From contig CM048844.1 in assembly GCA_026545765.1 (NCBI GenBank), positions 124,001 to 188,000 on the forward strand: a stretch of DNA of 64,000 nt. The letters are read 5' to 3'. This DNA is from Plantago major. Lineage: Eukaryota; Streptophyta; Magnoliopsida; Lamiales; Plantaginaceae. Shown here one piece after another: positions 9,435 to 18,810 of this stretch (position 1 is its first letter; every line of letters starts with the position of its first letter). The notes under the pieces are model-generated. The model had not been told where the DNA came from, did no database searches, and saw only the letters and a list, made by a program, of their open reading frames with translations. The position numbers and the translations under genes are program-made.

Positions 9435-10228
9435 CAATTTGAGTTTGCGAGGCGATTGAAGCGTCTCGGTTGCCTGACTCGGGCGCTGAAGAAGGCCGTA
9501 GCTGCAAAACAAGAGGCCGAGTCGGAGACGGCCAAGATGAAAAGTGCCATTCGATCTTTGGAGGCTGATTTGAAAGTGCACCAAGATAGTTTGGACGATT
9601 TCGTGGCCGTCTCTCGGACTTTCAAGGATAAGATGCTGAAAGAGCTTCGGGGAGTCCGGACAAGGGCTGTCCAAGATTTCCTTGATTCGGACTCCTACAA
9701 GTTCTTGCTCGAGTCAAAGTATGATGAGGCCCGTCAAGATGGTTTTGATGCAGCTGTGGAAGCGATCTTGGGAGGAAAGGTTGGGTACCGGACGATTGTA
9801 ACTTGGAGGCTGAGGGGGTATCCGCCTTTAAAAATGGAGATGGCTCGGACTTCGCTCCGGAGGGTGTCTTGGATGCAGATTTGCTTAAGTGTGAATTTGT
9901 GGAGCTGGTTTGCGACGAGTCGGAGGGCAAGAAGTACGACCATGGCGGTCCGTATCTCCCATCCTTCGTCCCTCGGGTGCTCATGTCCACTGTTTTCGTT
10001 CCGTTGGAGGACCACTTGGAGCACAACCGAGATTGGCTGACTTTGCCCGGGCCTGTCCAAGGCTTTGATCGCGACCTCGACCTGATGGAGGAGTGTCCGG
10101 CCTTTCTGAAAGAGGTTGAGGCTCGGAGAGAACGGAGGATAGCCCAACAGCAAGGTCAAGCACCTCCGGAGAAGGATACGGGCGGTCCTTCTCGGTCTCA
10201 ACCTAGTTCGTCCGAGTGGCGGAGGTAG
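9435..10228 (+). pseudogene. Antisense gene, coiled-coil C-terminal region
   Basis: Open from QFEFARRLKRLG (9435), directly after an acceptor-like GATCTAG ending at 9434. It is rich in Lys, Glu, Ala and Leu (LKKAVAAKQEAESETAKMKS, then SLEADLKVHQDSLDDF), a likely coiled coil. It continues with a conserved-looking DSDSYKFLLESKYDEARQ and GFDAAVEAIL. Near 9790 the reading must shift frame to continue as 9803-10228 (EAEGVSAFKNGDGSDF...), which ends in a Gln/Pro/Ser-rich tail and stop at 10226-10228. Both frames are open across 9803-10040, so the shift point is only approximate. The coiled coil suggests oligomerisation; function is unknown. Confidence 0.55.
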
Positions 10229-10868
10229 TGAAGACGGGGTATGCCCCGGATTTCTTGTAATAGGGTGCCTCCCGGCCAAAAAGAACTGTTTGTCATTTTT
10301 GCCCATCATCTTTTGTTTGTACAAACACTCTTTTTTGATGAATGTTGTTGGTTCGGGCCCTTAATGGCTCGGAACTATTTTTGTGGCCAATATGCTATTG
10401 TTGCTGTTTCCATCCTTGCACGTTTAATTTCGTATTTGCACAGTAACTCATCAACTCTTGTAGACTCGGATAGTGGACTCGGACCTTTGAGATCCATATC
10501 GCCAGGACATTAGTGCACTGATTCAAATTCGCCTTTGCGGGTCTTTGGGGACGATCAATCGTTGTACCCATCCGAATCGGAAGCTATAATAAACTGGATC
10601 ACGAACGGTCCGGAGCCACGTCTTAGAGTGGTCAGGCTTTCGAGAACAAGGACCCCCTTGTATCATGACAAGTTAAGACGATTCGGATGCTGACTTGGTG
10701 TGTCTTTCCGAGTTGCTTCGGATGTTGTTATGTTAGCCCCGAGCTTGGTACATCCGAGTGAGTAGCATAGTCGGTATGCTCAACCGTGTGGATGGATTGT
10801 TGGGTTGGGCCAGTGGAAGCTGAAGAGCTAGGCCCATGTGCGGCCCAAGCCCATCTCCTGTGAATATG
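10229..10868. other. Element spacer downstream of the antisense gene
   Basis: No supported gene. The first 150 bp are T-rich (TTTGTTTGTACAAACACTCTTTTTTG) and would suit the 3' UTR of the antisense gene. I could not identify a convincing polyadenylation signal. Near 10800-10855 are several GGCCCA and GGCCCAAGCCCA words, which in plant genes act as site II (TCP-bound) promoter elements. They lead into the promoter-like cluster at 10869. Confidence 0.5.
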
Positions 10869-10911
10869 GGACACGTGTCCGCTTCCGATTGGTCTTCTCT
10901 TTCTATATATA
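10869..10911 (+). promoter_or_regulatory. Second promoter-like cluster: G-box palindrome plus TATA
   Basis: GGACACGTGTCC (10869-10880) is a perfect 12-bp palindrome centred on the CACGTG G-box, the core site for plant bZIP and bHLH factors. It is followed by GATTGG (an inverted CCAAT) and TATATATA (10904-10911) with normal spacing for a core promoter, preceded by GGCCCA words. The predicted start is near 10940 on the plus strand. No good ORF follows, so the product, if any, is unknown; it could be a non-coding antisense RNA. Confidence 0.5.
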
Positions 10912-11550
10912 CTCCAACTTTGTACGGCTTTTGATTAAGACATCGCGCCTTTTATAGTAATCAAGGTTGAGCTCGAGTCCGGCGGTTTGGTGAGCATGTT
11001 TATGCCATTACTCTCGCCCGTGATCTCGTCCCAAGGGTTTCTCCGGTGCTTCGGAAGTCTACCCGGGCTGGTTCTTTGGTGAGAGTCGTGGAAATTAGTT
11101 TGCTTGGAAAGCCAGCTTCGGATCCTCGGGAATACGGTCCGTATCGAGTTGGCCTAAAAAAAATTTTGCTCAACAATTCCTCCGATCGTCAGGCTAATCT
11201 TCTTTCTCCGGGGCTATGGTCTTTATCCGTGACTTTTAGCCGGAGAGGTAGATCATTGGATGGTTCGAGGTCTTCAAATAGTTGGTTTTGAATCTCAATG
11301 CATCCGGCAATCCGCTCTGGTTATGCGCCGAGAAGCGACAAGTCGGAATTGGTTTGATAGAATCCTTCCAAGTATTTCGTGGTTGGTCGTAAGAAACCGC
11401 CCGAAATGTTGGAAGGCTTTCTAAATCTGTTGTGTCTAGTTGCTTTCGTTCTCGGATGGAGGAGACTTGTCACCTTGAATAGGTCTCTTAGCTCGTCCTT
11501 GAGGATGTGTATCAAGCGGTTTAGTTTTGTTGATGATGCATTTCCATGAT

Positions 11551-11632
11551 TGAATGCTCGAGGAGCTATTTGCAATTTTGGAATGGGATCCCCACAATCT
11601 TGAACTTGTTGGATTCGGATCATTGAGGACCT
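11551..11632. repeat. Diverged direct repeat in the spacer, unit 1
   Basis: TGAATGCTCGAGGAGCTATT... recurs at 11712-11791 as TGAATGCTTGAGGGGCTATT..., an offset of 161 bp. Both units continue with GG(G)A(T/G)(T)CCCC, ACAAT, CTTGTTGG and a TCGGA motif, then GAGGACCT or GGGGGCCT. Similarity is clear but far below identity, so this is an old duplication carried by the element family. Tandem repeats in the 3' spacer are common in this lineage. Confidence 0.65.
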
Positions 11633-11711
11633 TGAATAACCTTTTGGTGGCTCGTTTGTCTCGCACCTTAGGTCTTTGTCCGAGCTTGGTTTTATCGGTG
11701 GTGTTCCGAAT

Positions 11712-11791
11712 TGAATGCTTGAGGGGCTATTTGCAGTGCAGGGAGTCCCCGACAATGCTGGTCTTGTTGGGACTCGGACCAATGGGGGCCT
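11712..11791. repeat. Diverged direct repeat in the spacer, unit 2
   Basis: Partner of 11551-11632; see that entry for the shared blocks. The unit ends at AATGGGGGCCT. No third unit was found nearby. Confidence 0.65.
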
Positions 11792-12484
11792 CCGGAATGA
11801 CTTGTTTGGATCCGACGATCCGGGCTGATCGCTCTCCAAATATGGTGAATCTGGGGTGTGTTCATGGTATTTGGTATGATGCGATCCGGATGGTCAGTGT
11901 GCTCCGGAGCTTTCTGTCGTTCAGGAGTGATGAGATATCTTTTCCAGAATCGATGAATGGCCTAGGTTACATAGTCCGTTCTTTGTTAAACCTTGGACCG
12001 TCGAAGGGCTTTGAAACTTCGCGTTGAGTAATCAAGGTTGGACGGTATAGTTCCTTCTTCCTTGAGCCTATAGATCGTGAGCGGTTGTTCGGATGGGGTT
12101 TGATTTGGTAGCTTAGGGTTAATTGGGAAGCTTCGTTGTAATAGTAGAAAAGAGAGTAGGGCTTGTGTTTGTGAGCTCAATTTGGGCTCTTGGACCTGAC
12201 TTTGTAACTCTGTCTTGTTGTAATGAAAGCGTTTTGCCTTTGTCAAGGTTTTGACCTTTGATTGTGCTAGTCCGGTCCGGATCAATGTATGAACAAGGTC
12301 CGGATCAAGAAGTTAAATATCCCCGAGGACATGATTATCGACAATGCTTATGAAATCCCAGTTGTATTGATTTGACGGAAATCATATTACAACTTGAGGG
12401 CTTCGAGGCCTTTTTTCAAAAAACAAAAAAACACAAAAAGCAATTGACGAGATAGAGGAAGGTGACGATCGTTGCCATACTTCT

Positions 12485-13753
12485 CTAAGTGTAAAACTTA
12501 CGGAGATTCTTGGCATTCCAAGTTCTCTTCAAGGCCACCTTGTTCATCTTCTAGTTGAAGCTTCCATTAACTCTTGCCCCAGTAACCTTGTATGGCCCTT
12601 CCCACTTGGGTTTAAGTTTTCCCACATGACTTAGTATATCAGCTCTTCTAAGGACTAAGTCTCCAACTTGTATGTCCTTGGGAAAGACACGCTTATTGTA
12701 GGCTCGGCGTCATGGCTTGGTGCGAAGGATGTTGCAATGCCTTATCGCTTGTCTTCAAGGAGCTCAAGGTCGTAGATCCTTGCGAGCTCATTACCAAGGG
12801 TTGTATTCTTTGGATTCTCCGGTTGCTACCACCGTCTCGAAGGGATGACCGCCTCAGATCCATAGACCAAGGAAAAGGTGTTTCTTGTGTAGCGATTGGT
12901 GTCGTTCGATCGCCCAAAGGCGCGTCAAGATCATCCATGTTGTCTTGTGAAGTACTCAACCTTTTCTCCAAAATCTTGACTATGGTCTTGTTGGTGGCTT
13001 CCACCTGACCATTGGCTTGGGGGTGGCCAACGGAAGTAAAGCGTTGTTCTATTTTGAAGGAGTGGAGCCACTCCTTGACCTCCAGAAAATTGTGCTCCAT
13101 TATGCAAACTAACACTGTGGGAGTCCAAACGAGATGATGTTCTTCGGATGAATGTCCGAACTCGCTCTCGGTGATGGTTGACCTTTGCTTGACGACCCAC
13201 TTAGTGAAGTATTCTACTGCCACTATCAAGAACTTCTTCTGATGCGTTCCTCGTGGAAGGGGACCAACTATGTCTATACCCCATTGATCAAATGGGCAAG
13301 CTATGATTGACGAAATCATAGGGTTGGTCGGACGGTGCGGTATGTTGGCATAGTATTGGCAGTCTTCGCAGGCGGTGTTAGCGGCGTCCATATCGATGGT
13401 TGCCAATAGTATCCTTGCCTTATGATTTTTTGCCAAGGTTCTTCCCCAGTGACTTCCACAACTTCGGCGTGGATCTCTTCCATCGCAGTTTTCGCCTCCT
13501 GAGGATCTAGGCACCTCAAGTGAGTTCCGCTGAAGGATCTCTTGTAGAGGTCTTCTCCTAGAATAAAGTATCTGTTGGCTCGACATTGAATCTTCCTGGC
13601 CTCTCCAGGATCCACAGGTAAAGTACCATCCTTGAGGTAACGGAATATATCGGTCATCCAGTTTCTTTCTGTGCTCAAGAGAAACATCTCTCCGTTGGGG
13701 TTCGCCAGGGAGGATTCTGTGCGGGTCATCAGGATGACACTTCTTGTGTCCAA
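12485..13753 (-). pseudogene. Integrase (zinc-binding, DDE core and C-terminal domain), frameshifted
   Basis: Would insert the cDNA into host DNA. In order on the minus strand: a zinc-binding region (LRCLDPQEAKTAMEEIHAEV, ending in ACEDCQ at about 13370-13359), then the catalytic core with WGIDIVGPLP (first Asp at 13272-13274), then HNGAQF where DNGxQF is expected (His codon CAT at 13102-13104), then GHPQANGQVEATNKT (Glu at 12999-13001). The spacing is about 34-35 residues between the last two, as in DD35E integrases. The C-terminal domain continues past the core (AYNKRVFPKDIQVGDLVLRR near 12700, KPKWEGPYKV, RTWNAKNLRKFYT) to a TAG at 12485-12487. Several frameshifts separate these blocks. 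With His in place of the second Asp the enzyme would be inactive unless that base is a sequencing error. No chromodomain follows. Confidence 0.85.
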
Positions 13754-13759
13754 AGCTCC

Positions 13760-14132
13760 TAAGGCTGAGGCGTACTTGGAGAGAGCATCGGCTTTTTCAT
13801 TCCACTCTCTGGCCGGTCGAGAGTAAATTCTTCAAAGTGCTCAACCTCTTTTACGAGGAGCTCCAAGTATTTGATCATGTTAGGTCCTTTGGTGGTAAAG
13901 GATCCGGAGAACGGGATTGCATTGCAGTGCATGTGTAGGCTTTGATTCTTTTCACCTGAAGGGCTTTCGCCATCCTTAGGCCTGTGATAAGTGCTTCATA
14001 CTCGGCCTCGTTGTTCGTCACCTTAAAGTTGAGGGTGATGGCGTACTCGAGCTTGGCTCCTTCAGGACTTTCAAGGAAAACTCCTATTCCTCCCAACCGT
14101 CCGGTTGATGATCCATCCACTTGTAATGTCCA
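13760..14132 (-). pseudogene. Second (archaeal-type) RNase H domain
   Basis: The minus strand reads WTLQVDGSSTG (from 14132), GIGVFLESPEGAKLEYA, FKVTNNEAEYEALITGLRMA and, after a frame change near 13925, EVEHFEEFTL and EWNEKADALSKYASAL. This is the additional RNase H (aRNH) found after the normal RNase H in plant Tat elements. VDGS carries the first catalytic Asp and EAEYEAL the catalytic Glu. A linker of about 95 residues rich in Glu, Lys and Ser separates it from the first RNase H. The usual SDSxLVV block is garbled (IKAYTCTAM), so the third acidic position is not readable in frame. This domain is the main reason for assigning the element to the Tat lineage. Confidence 0.85.
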
Positions 14133-14439
14133 ACATTCTCTGTTTCCTTCCTTTCCTCCTAGAGTGGGAGTGGGTGCTTTCTCAACCTTCTGCTTCTTGT
14201 CGGAAGATGCAGTTGTCGAGATATTGAGTTCTTCATCCAGAAGAAACATGTGCCTCACTCTTAGTGAATCCTCCATAGGTTGGTGATACTGAGTCATAGG
14301 CTGGATGCTAGCCTTTTGTGTCTCTTCAGCTTCTTTCCCTCCACTTGATTCCTTGATCTGGGCTATCGCCACATGACTGGCCTTTTCCTGGGAGTCTTCG
14401 TTCTCCTTTTCTACTTTCTCTGGATAGTCTACCAGGAAG

Positions 14440-14880
14440 TCGGCCAGGACTTGTGCTTTCTTGGCAGATGGGGCTTGGTAGCCAATATCATATTCACTTA
14501 GCTCAATAGCCCATTTGGATAGGCGTCCTGACTGATCCGGTTTTTCCAAGACATATTTGAGTGGCTTATTTAGGACCACAATCCGTCGACTTCAAGTAAG
14601 GCTTGATCATGTGGTATAAACCAGGTCTGAGCTTCTCCACCTTGACATATCGGCCGGATCCTACAAGCGCTTTGCTCAAATAGTAAATTGGTAAATTCGT
14701 TGTCTTGTAATCGTACGGTCTGAACTCATTGCTTCATCGGTGGTAGCCAAATAGAGATAAAGAGTTTCATTCTCCATGGGTTTAGGCGGAAGGCGGAGAG
14801 GAGATACTTTTCAAGTTTTCAGGCCTCTTCGCACTCCTCTCCATTCGAACTTGTTTCCTTTCCGTAAGGTTTTGAAGAAG
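14440..14880 (-). pseudogene. RNase H domain of the reverse transcriptase, degraded
   Basis: Would remove the RNA strand during cDNA synthesis. Readable pieces on the minus strand: ENETLYLYLATTDEAMSS (about 14785-14735), a YYLSKAL-like block, and LKYVLEKPDQSGRLSKWAIE with LSEYDIGYQ and KAQVLADFL (14560-14430). These are typical of Ty3/gypsy RNase H and its C-terminal end. The middle needs several frame changes and has lost sequence compared with the family. It follows RT without a gap, as in the pol polyprotein. Confidence 0.75.
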
Positions 14881-16075
14881 GGAAGGTTCTTCTCGGCGGA
14901 CCTTGAGATAAAACGGCTCAACGCCATTACCTTTCCTAGAAGCTTCTGAACTTCATTGATGGTCTTGGGCTGTGGCAGATCTATGATTGCCTTTATCTTC
15001 TCCGGGTTAGCACTGATGCCTCTTTCTGTGACCATGTAGCCAAGGAATTTTCCTCCTTTTACACCGAAGTGCACTTTTCGGGTTGACTTCATTCCATACT
15101 TAGGAGAATGGAAAAGCAATTGTTGGGGTGTTCGATGTGCTCCTCTTCAGTCTTGCTTTTCACGAGCATGTCATCCACATAGACTTCCATGGTTTTTCCC
15201 AATTCTTCCTTGAACATCTTATTTACCAGCCGTTGGTAAGTAGCTCCTGCATTCTTGAGGCCAAAGGGCATGACCTTGAGCAATAGACTCCTCGGCCAAA
15301 GAATGCCGTTTTCTTGATGTCTTCTTGAGCCATCCTAATTTGGTAAAAGCCTTGGTAAGCATCCATGAAGCTTAGAAGTGCGCATCTGCGATGGAATCAA
15401 CCAATTTGGTCTATGCGTGGCAATGGATAGGATCTTTTGGACAAAACTTGTTGAGTCGGTGAAGTCATTGCACATTCTCCACTTTCTGGAGCTTTTTCGA
15501 CGAGGACTACGTTGCGACCAATCAGAGTATCTGACTTCTTCGATATGACCTGCTTTTATCAATTTGTCAACCTCCTCTGCTATGATAGCATCCTCAACTG
15601 GCCCAAAATCTTTCCTCTTTTGGCGGATGTGCTTGACCGTAGGATCCATGTTCAGACGGTGAACTGTGATCCTTGGGTCTATCCCCTTGAGGTCATCTGT
15701 GCTCCAAGCAAAGATGTCGCGATTGTCCCAGAGGCAGGTGATGAGCTTTCGCTCTATTTCCGTGCTTATATCTGTTCCAATCCGAGTTGTTCTCTCGTGA
15801 TTTCCTTCGACCAGTTGGACCTCTTTCAAGGCTTCATGGGATTCTATCCTAGCTGTCTTGGGGAACTTTTCTCTGAGCGACCCAATACCAATTTCTTCTT
15901 TTGGTGGTGTCAGAGTGTTGGAAGAATGGTTAAGAGGGCCCTTGGTGACCGAAAGGACAGGTTCTGTGGCTCCTCTGGTTGACATGATGTAACACTCCAA
16001 GGCATCTCTTATGTTGACCATTTCTTCCCTCGCCATTCGGGTTGGAAACTTTACCCTATTGTGTGGGTGAGGCAA
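14880..16075 (-). pseudogene. Reverse transcriptase, frameshifted
   Basis: Copies the element RNA into DNA. The N-terminal part is open from 16075 (KFPTRMAREEMVNI...) through DIFAWSTDDLKGIDP and HRLNMDP to EEVDKLIKAGHIEEVRYSDW, then frame changes begin. Catalytic motifs are visible: MDAYQGFYQI (Asp codon 15361-15363), KTAFFGRGVY, VMPFGLKNAGATYQRLV, and YVDD (15170-15181) followed by MLVKS. The later KFLGYMVTERGI and PEKIKAI motifs belong to the RT connection. All three catalytic Asp residues are present, but at least three frameshifts (including one between GRGVYC and VMPFGL near 15285) stop a single protein from being made. Length and motif order are otherwise normal. Confidence 0.9.
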
Positions 16076-16079
16076 TTGC

Positions 16080-16560
16080 TCAATCTGGTTAAGTCCCGGC
16101 GCCCAAGATCACATTATAGTCGAAGGTGCTGTCAACTACTACGAAGAGAATAGTCCTGGTCACCCTTGTCGGAAAGGCGCCCATAGAGACTTGCAGTGGT
16201 ATGTTTCCAATGGGGCGCACTACAGACCCTCCAAAACCTACCAGCGAGGTGTATACTCGTCCATATTGTATCTGCCCCAGGTGCATTTGCTCGACAGCCC
16301 TTTTGGATATGACATTGGAGGAGCTTCCTGTGTCGATCAAGACTTGTTGACTTTGTAAGTGGCAATCACTAGAGAAACAACCAAAGGGACATCAGGGTCC
16401 TTGAGATCTCCTCCGCCAGACGTTGGTGGGGGGATCTCACTATCGTCAAAGGTGATTGCATTTGTGCCTTTCAAAGCTGGTGGGCCGTAAGCCCTGTCGT
16501 TGTTTCTTAAGTGTTGCGTGGTCCTTTCTCTTGCATTTACTATCTCCCCTGTTGGTCCTC
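16080..16560 (-). pseudogene. Gag-pol linker and aspartic protease, frameshifted
   Basis: Cleaves the polyprotein. After a frame change near 16560 the minus strand reads GGPTGEIVNARERTTQ, ALKGTNAITFDDSEI and DVPLVVSLVIATYKVN. After another near 16340 it reads the active site IDTGSSSNVISKRA (Asp codon about 16332-16334), LVGFGGSVVRPIGNIPLQV and FDYNVILGAG. The D-T-G-S-S motif and the later ILG motif define a retropepsin-type protease of plant gypsy elements. The frame stops near 16089 and the RT part begins in another frame. Confidence 0.85.
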
Positions 16561-16562
16561 CC

Positions 16563-18446
16563 GATGGCGTTGATAACTCCAACAGGGGAGATTCTCCATT
16601 CTGTCTTAGCGGTAACCTTGATATCTTTGGGCTGCCGATGTGGGATCTCGGCGGAGGTGGTGTAAAGAGCATCGGAGGTTGAACCACGCTCCTCTCTTCT
16701 TTGCTCATATCTTCGATGCCTGGAGGGCTCATCTTCAACTGGTGGTTCTTTCAACTTCCCACTTCTTACTAGCCTTTCAATTTCTGTCTTCAACTGGATG
16801 CAATCCTCAGTTGGGTGACCTTTCTGTTTGTGGAACCTACAGTAGTCTTTAGTGAATTTACTCCTCTTGCTGCTCTTGATCGGTTTAGGCCATTGTATAT
16901 CCAAGTCCTTCTCAACAATAGAAGCCAAGATGTCGGATCTTGGTCTGTTGAGGCGAGTATACTCGGCAAACCTTCTGGGTGGAGTTCTTTCTCTGTGAAG
17001 TTCTTTTCTGTCTCTGAGGTCTCTTTTTTGCTCAAACTTTCCTTGACGAGAAGGGAATTCCTGTCGTACTTGTTCTTTTCCCCTCTTGATCCCTGCTCTT
17101 ATCGGGACATTTCTTCGGTAATCTTCTCCATACAAGACTCCTTCGCAGATTTCTTGCAAGTACTTTTCAGTGGTGATTTCTTCGTTGGAAAGCTTCCTTC
17201 TAAGCTCATCATTATAAGTGTTGGCATAGAGGTGTCAGACTCGCTCTTTGATATTATGAGGCTCTACCTGTCGCACTTCAGCGTTGAAGCGGTCGAGGAA
17301 GGTTCTGAGGTCCTCATGTTCTCTCTGGATTATGCCAGCCAGGTGCTCAACTGATCTCTTCCTTCTTTTCGCCTTCTCAAACCTTTTCAGGAAAAGGGAG
17401 GCGACGTCCGCATATGACTTGATGGAACCATTGGGTAATGAGGTCCACCAATCCATTGCTTCTCCAAAGAGTGTGGTGGAAAAGTTGAGAGCTTTCATGT
17501 TGTCGTTGAGTCCATTGCTTTCCATCTTACTCTCGTACCTAGTGAGATGCCCTACGGGGCAAGTATCTCCATAGTAGTGCTCAAGGTTTGGGATAACACA
17601 ATCGGGGCGCTTTCTTTCTTTTCTGATCTCATCGCACAGAGGATTGGGAGTTTTAACTACCACCTTCTCATGTGCTTTGACCATTCTGCTCAAGGTGGCA
17701 ATTTGTGTTTCCAAGGCCTTTTGTTGGAGGTAGATCTGCTCAGCTGTCAGTCTTTCACCGGTCCTGGGGTTGATGGCTACATCTGGAGGGAGATCATTGA
17801 CTGGAACAATCGGGGTACTTTCTGCCATTTGATCTCTAGGCACTTGTTGTTGAGCTCCTCGCCGACCGGCTTCCACTTCGTCTACTCGCGGCACTTCTGG
17901 ACTTCTCCCTCGTTGCTCATGAGAAGCAACTGCTCTCCTATTGAGAAGATGTCTCAGATCTTCTGGTTGAGCTTGTTCTCCCAGCCTTTGTTGGATTGGA
18001 CGGTGCTCGTTTCTGGATTGAGCAGGTTCAGCTTGTCTTGGGATTGCCAAAGGCGGAGTGGGTTGAGGAGGTGGAGGTTGTTTGATCAAAACACCTTGAA
18101 TAGTGGTGAGTAAGAGGCGAATTGATTTTCATTCAATCCAAACTTCGGAGACGGATGATCATCCATTTGGGAGGGTAAAGTTTCTACCTGGGGGAGGACC
18201 ATGTGTTCCTGACGGAGGAACCTGTCCTTCGTCCCCAAGTGTCTGGACCCTTACTGGTGGATTAGTGGCTCTCTCCTCGTCAGAAGAAAGACTGGCGGTA
18301 TGGCCATCACTCGGATCGTCTGCCACTTCTCTTGTCAAGACTCTTGTTACTCCTCCTCTTCTGGTGGGAGGTCTCCCCCTTTGTCTAGGAGCTGGCGTAC
18401 CAACTGTAGTGGCGTTGGTTCTTGCGGACCTTCTTGTTCTTGCCAT
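16563..18446 (-). pseudogene. Gag with zinc knuckle, interrupted by three in-frame TGA codons
   Basis: Capsid and nucleocapsid protein that packages element RNA. The ATG at 18444-18446 begins MARTRRSARTNATTVG, a basic start; it lies shortly downstream of the primer binding site. One frame then runs to about 16563, interrupted only by TGA at 18159-18161, 18129-18131 and 17235-17237. The capsid region (Retrotrans_gag type) shows FGEAMDWWTSLPNGSIKSY, FLKRFEKAK and LRTFLDRFNAEV; the part beyond the third stop continues as HLYANTYNDELRRKL. A CCHC-like zinc knuckle CRFHKQKGHPTEDC lies at about 16841-16798. Because the frame is kept through all three stops, they look like point changes (each fits CGA to TGA) rather than indels. 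A TTG-initiated frame at 18089 is only an internal part of gag. Confidence 0.88.
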
Positions 18447-18477
18447 TACTGAAGAGAACGGGACTTTTTGTAAAGGT

Positions 18478-18494
18478 TCCCACAGACGGCGCCA
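18478..18494 (-). other. Primer binding site
   Basis: The minus strand reads TGGCGCCGTCTGTGGGA, three bases (TTT) after the 5' LTR end. TGG at the start pairs with the CCA end of a tRNA. The first nine bases match the 3' end of plant tRNA-Asp (GGCGCCA end) as I recall it; the rest matches less well, so the tRNA identity is tentative. Its position confirms the minus orientation. Confidence 0.75.
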
Positions 18495-18656
18495 AAATGT
18501 TGGGGGTCTAACTCCACAATCACTTAGATTTATTTAACTCTCCCAAATGGTACCAAGATGAGAGGCTCCTTGCTAGGTGAGGATCGAAGCGTAAGAACCA
18601 GCTGCCGACTACTCCGGTAAGGACCTGCACACTTGAGTGGGGGGGGGGGGTTAGTG

Positions 18657-18682
18657 CCCGGTTTGCTAAGTGTCAAACCGGG
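18657..18682 (-). other. Perfect 9-bp hairpin in the LTR (5' copy)
   Basis: Identical to the hairpin at 5486-5511 (CCCGGTTTG, loop CTAAGTGT, CAAACCGGG). Here it would fall in the leader of the genomic RNA, between the start site and the primer binding site, where packaging and dimerisation hairpins lie in other retroelements. Confidence 0.7.
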
Positions 18683-18802
18683 ATGAGACTTTACTCGAGA
18701 GTGACTGCGGATCGACTCTGTATAGTGCTCGTGATGTGACTAGCGAGAAGACTTGTTCGAAGTGACTTACTTGGTTTCCCCTTTGCTTAGGGATATGTGC
18801 CC

Positions 18803-18810
18803 TATTTATA
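18803..18810 (-). promoter_or_regulatory. TATA box of the 5' LTR
   Basis: The minus strand reads TATAAATA. The start site is expected about 30 bp downstream, near 18775, giving a leader of roughly 330 bases to the gag ATG at 18446. Predicted from motif only. Confidence 0.65.

Larger units (their letters stand above)
7331..10228 (+). pseudogene. Antisense gene of the Tat element, 'putative gypsy type transposon' family-like
   Basis: A plus-strand gene lies in the spacer, opposite to gag-pol. Readable parts in order: an acidic, Ser/Glu-rich segment (about 7369-7471, with EIEIVDDDVTEVG), a 62-codon frame ending at 7735, a domain region (about 8081-8722), a basic Pro/Ala/Ser linker (about 8953-9168) and a Lys/Glu-rich coiled-coil C-terminal part (9456-10228). 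This layout resembles the plant family Pfam calls 'Putative gypsy type transposon' (Transposase_28), known as an antisense ORF of Grande/Tat elements. Some gaps have good GT...AG junctions and may be introns. Others need frameshifts (for example near 9790), so it is broken as written. Its molecular role in the family is unknown. Family assignment is from pattern recall and needs a profile search. Confidence 0.6.
10912..12484. other. Element spacer, non-coding as far as can be seen
   Basis: Open frames occur (the longest is plus 11554-12027) but show no domain, repeated motif or codon pattern I trust. The stretch holds a diverged direct repeat at 11551-11632 and 11712-11791. At the integrase end is an A-rich plus-strand run (about 12413-12440). 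Long 3' spacers of this kind are normal in Tat elements. Confidence 0.55.

Noticed and set aside
11554..12027. Plus-strand 157-codon frame
   Set aside because: It covers the diverged direct repeat, and the two repeat units do not keep the same peptide. No domain or splice context supports it.
15512..15982. Plus-strand 156-codon frame
   Set aside because: It is the antisense shadow of the reverse transcriptase, whose minus-strand reading has clear motifs.
17547..18113. Plus-strand 188-codon frame
   Set aside because: It is the antisense shadow of gag. The minus-strand frame carries the capsid motifs.
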